Positions 63,710 through 64,000 of a stretch of 64,000 bases of DNA are shown here, one piece after another (within the stretch, counting starts at the first letter, position 1; every line of letters starts with the position of its first letter). This stretch comes from Woeseia sp. Its GTDB lineage: Bacteria; Pseudomonadota; Gammaproteobacteria; Steroidobacterales; UBA11654. The stretch lies in the NCBI GenBank assembly GCA_019653755.1, contig BPCL01000001.1:1-64000 (forward strand), read 5' to 3'. Below the pieces are notes generated by a model. The model saw only the letters and a list, made by a program, of their open reading frames with translations, did not search any database and was not told the DNA's origin. The translations under genes were made by a program, and so were the position numbers.

Positions 63710-64000
63710 ATGGATTTAAATGAACGAATTAAAGGTCAATTAAGCGAATTCCCTCTTTTGCTTTATATGAAGGGAACCCCTGATTTCCCTCAATGTGGAT
63801 TTTCAGCAAAAGTTTGTGGCATTTTAAAAGCATCAGAAAAGCGTTTTGCATTTGTTAATATTCTTGAGGACCATGAAATAAGAGAAGGGCTTAAGGCTTA
63901 TTCCAATTGGCCAACTTTTCCTCAGTTATACGTCAATGGAGAACTAGTCGGAGGATGCGATATTATCGAGCAAATGTTTGAAAGTGGCGAATTAGGAAAA
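63710..64000 (+). CDS. grxD: Monothiol glutaredoxin Grx4, 3'-truncated by window end
   Basis: A cytosolic Fe-S cluster carrier. The visible 97 residues include 'LLLYMKGTPDFPQCGFSAK' with the CGFS active site that binds a [2Fe-2S] cluster with glutathione, 'NWPTFPQLYVNGELVGGCDI' and 'EQMFESGEL', covering almost the entire usual 105-115 residues. The stop codon lies beyond 64000. Its cluster-delivery role is shared with Mrp at the other end of the window. Assignment is secure. Confidence 0.95.
   Translation, partial: MDLNERIKGQLSEFPLLLYMKGTPDFPQCGFSAKVCGILKASEKRFAFVNILEDHEIREGLKAYSNWPTFPQLYVNGELVGGCDIIEQMFESGELGK

Overview
The window is an AT-rich, gene-dense stretch of a marine gammaproteobacterium. 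The mix of a large TonB-dependent receptor, several sodium-coupled symporters, a glyoxylate shunt, UbiX/UbiD, a Wzi-like outer-membrane protein, Mrp, Grx4 and many small exported proteins resembles the SAR86 lineage. That placement is inference from gene content; no rRNA or other taxonomic marker is present. I found no tRNA, rRNA, CRISPR array, insertion sequence or prophage.

Read quality dominates interpretation. Many conserved genes are split by single-base indels, often at short G, C, A or T runs (for example a missing base in a CCGG context in both the gltP-like gene and the first amidohydrolase). Breaks are dense at about 1-2060 and 50.7-59.9 kb and sparse elsewhere. The broken genes are unrelated, and translation resumes correctly in another frame each time. 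I therefore read nearly all breaks as sequencing or assembly error and annotate the reconstructed genes.

Layout. 0-5 kb: Mrp (cut by the window edge), a roughly 1-kb unresolved stretch, a broken ScfR/RamB-type regulator, and divergent aceB-aceA with three 14-bp-spaced repeats between. 5-19 kb: small metabolic and membrane genes, including a ferritin-like hydrolase, a PDZ protein, indoleamine 2,3-dioxygenase, a Tat-exported ThDP enzyme, a fatty-acid-hydroxylase family protein, a methyltransferase operon ending in a CinA/nucleotidyltransferase fusion, and glutathione peroxidase. 19-37 kb: transport and central metabolism, with an SSS symporter and DUF4212 partner, a DASS transporter, a TonB receptor, Ggt with a glutamate-type symporter, pyruvate kinase, an HMG-CoA-synthase-like enzyme, an S9 peptidase, and a BCCT carrier with a coupled microprotein. 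37-50 kb: class II aldolase, coniferyl-type aldehyde dehydrogenase, PQQ alcohol dehydrogenase, a catalytic/degenerate amidohydrolase pair, a Wzi-like protein, a lipoprotein carboxylesterase, EVE and DUF4399 proteins, and an alpha/beta hydrolase with an altered nucleophile elbow. 50-53.7 kb: ubiX, a YhbP-like flavoprotein, an SDR and ubiD.

The most interesting part is 53.7-62.95 kb, a co-directional run ending at a strong terminator: PEP mutase fused to a nucleotidyltransferase-like domain, phosphonopyruvate decarboxylase, 2-aminoethylphosphonate transaminase, a LicC/PntC-type cytidylyltransferase, a small membrane protein, a CDP-glycerol glycerophosphotransferase-like enzyme, a YejM/PbgA-like membrane sulfatase-fold protein and a YidC-like insertase paralogue. 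The enzymes make and activate 2-aminoethylphosphonate. The last three suggest that the phosphonate is attached to a cell-envelope molecule. A PuuD-type membrane protein and the start of grx4 close the window.
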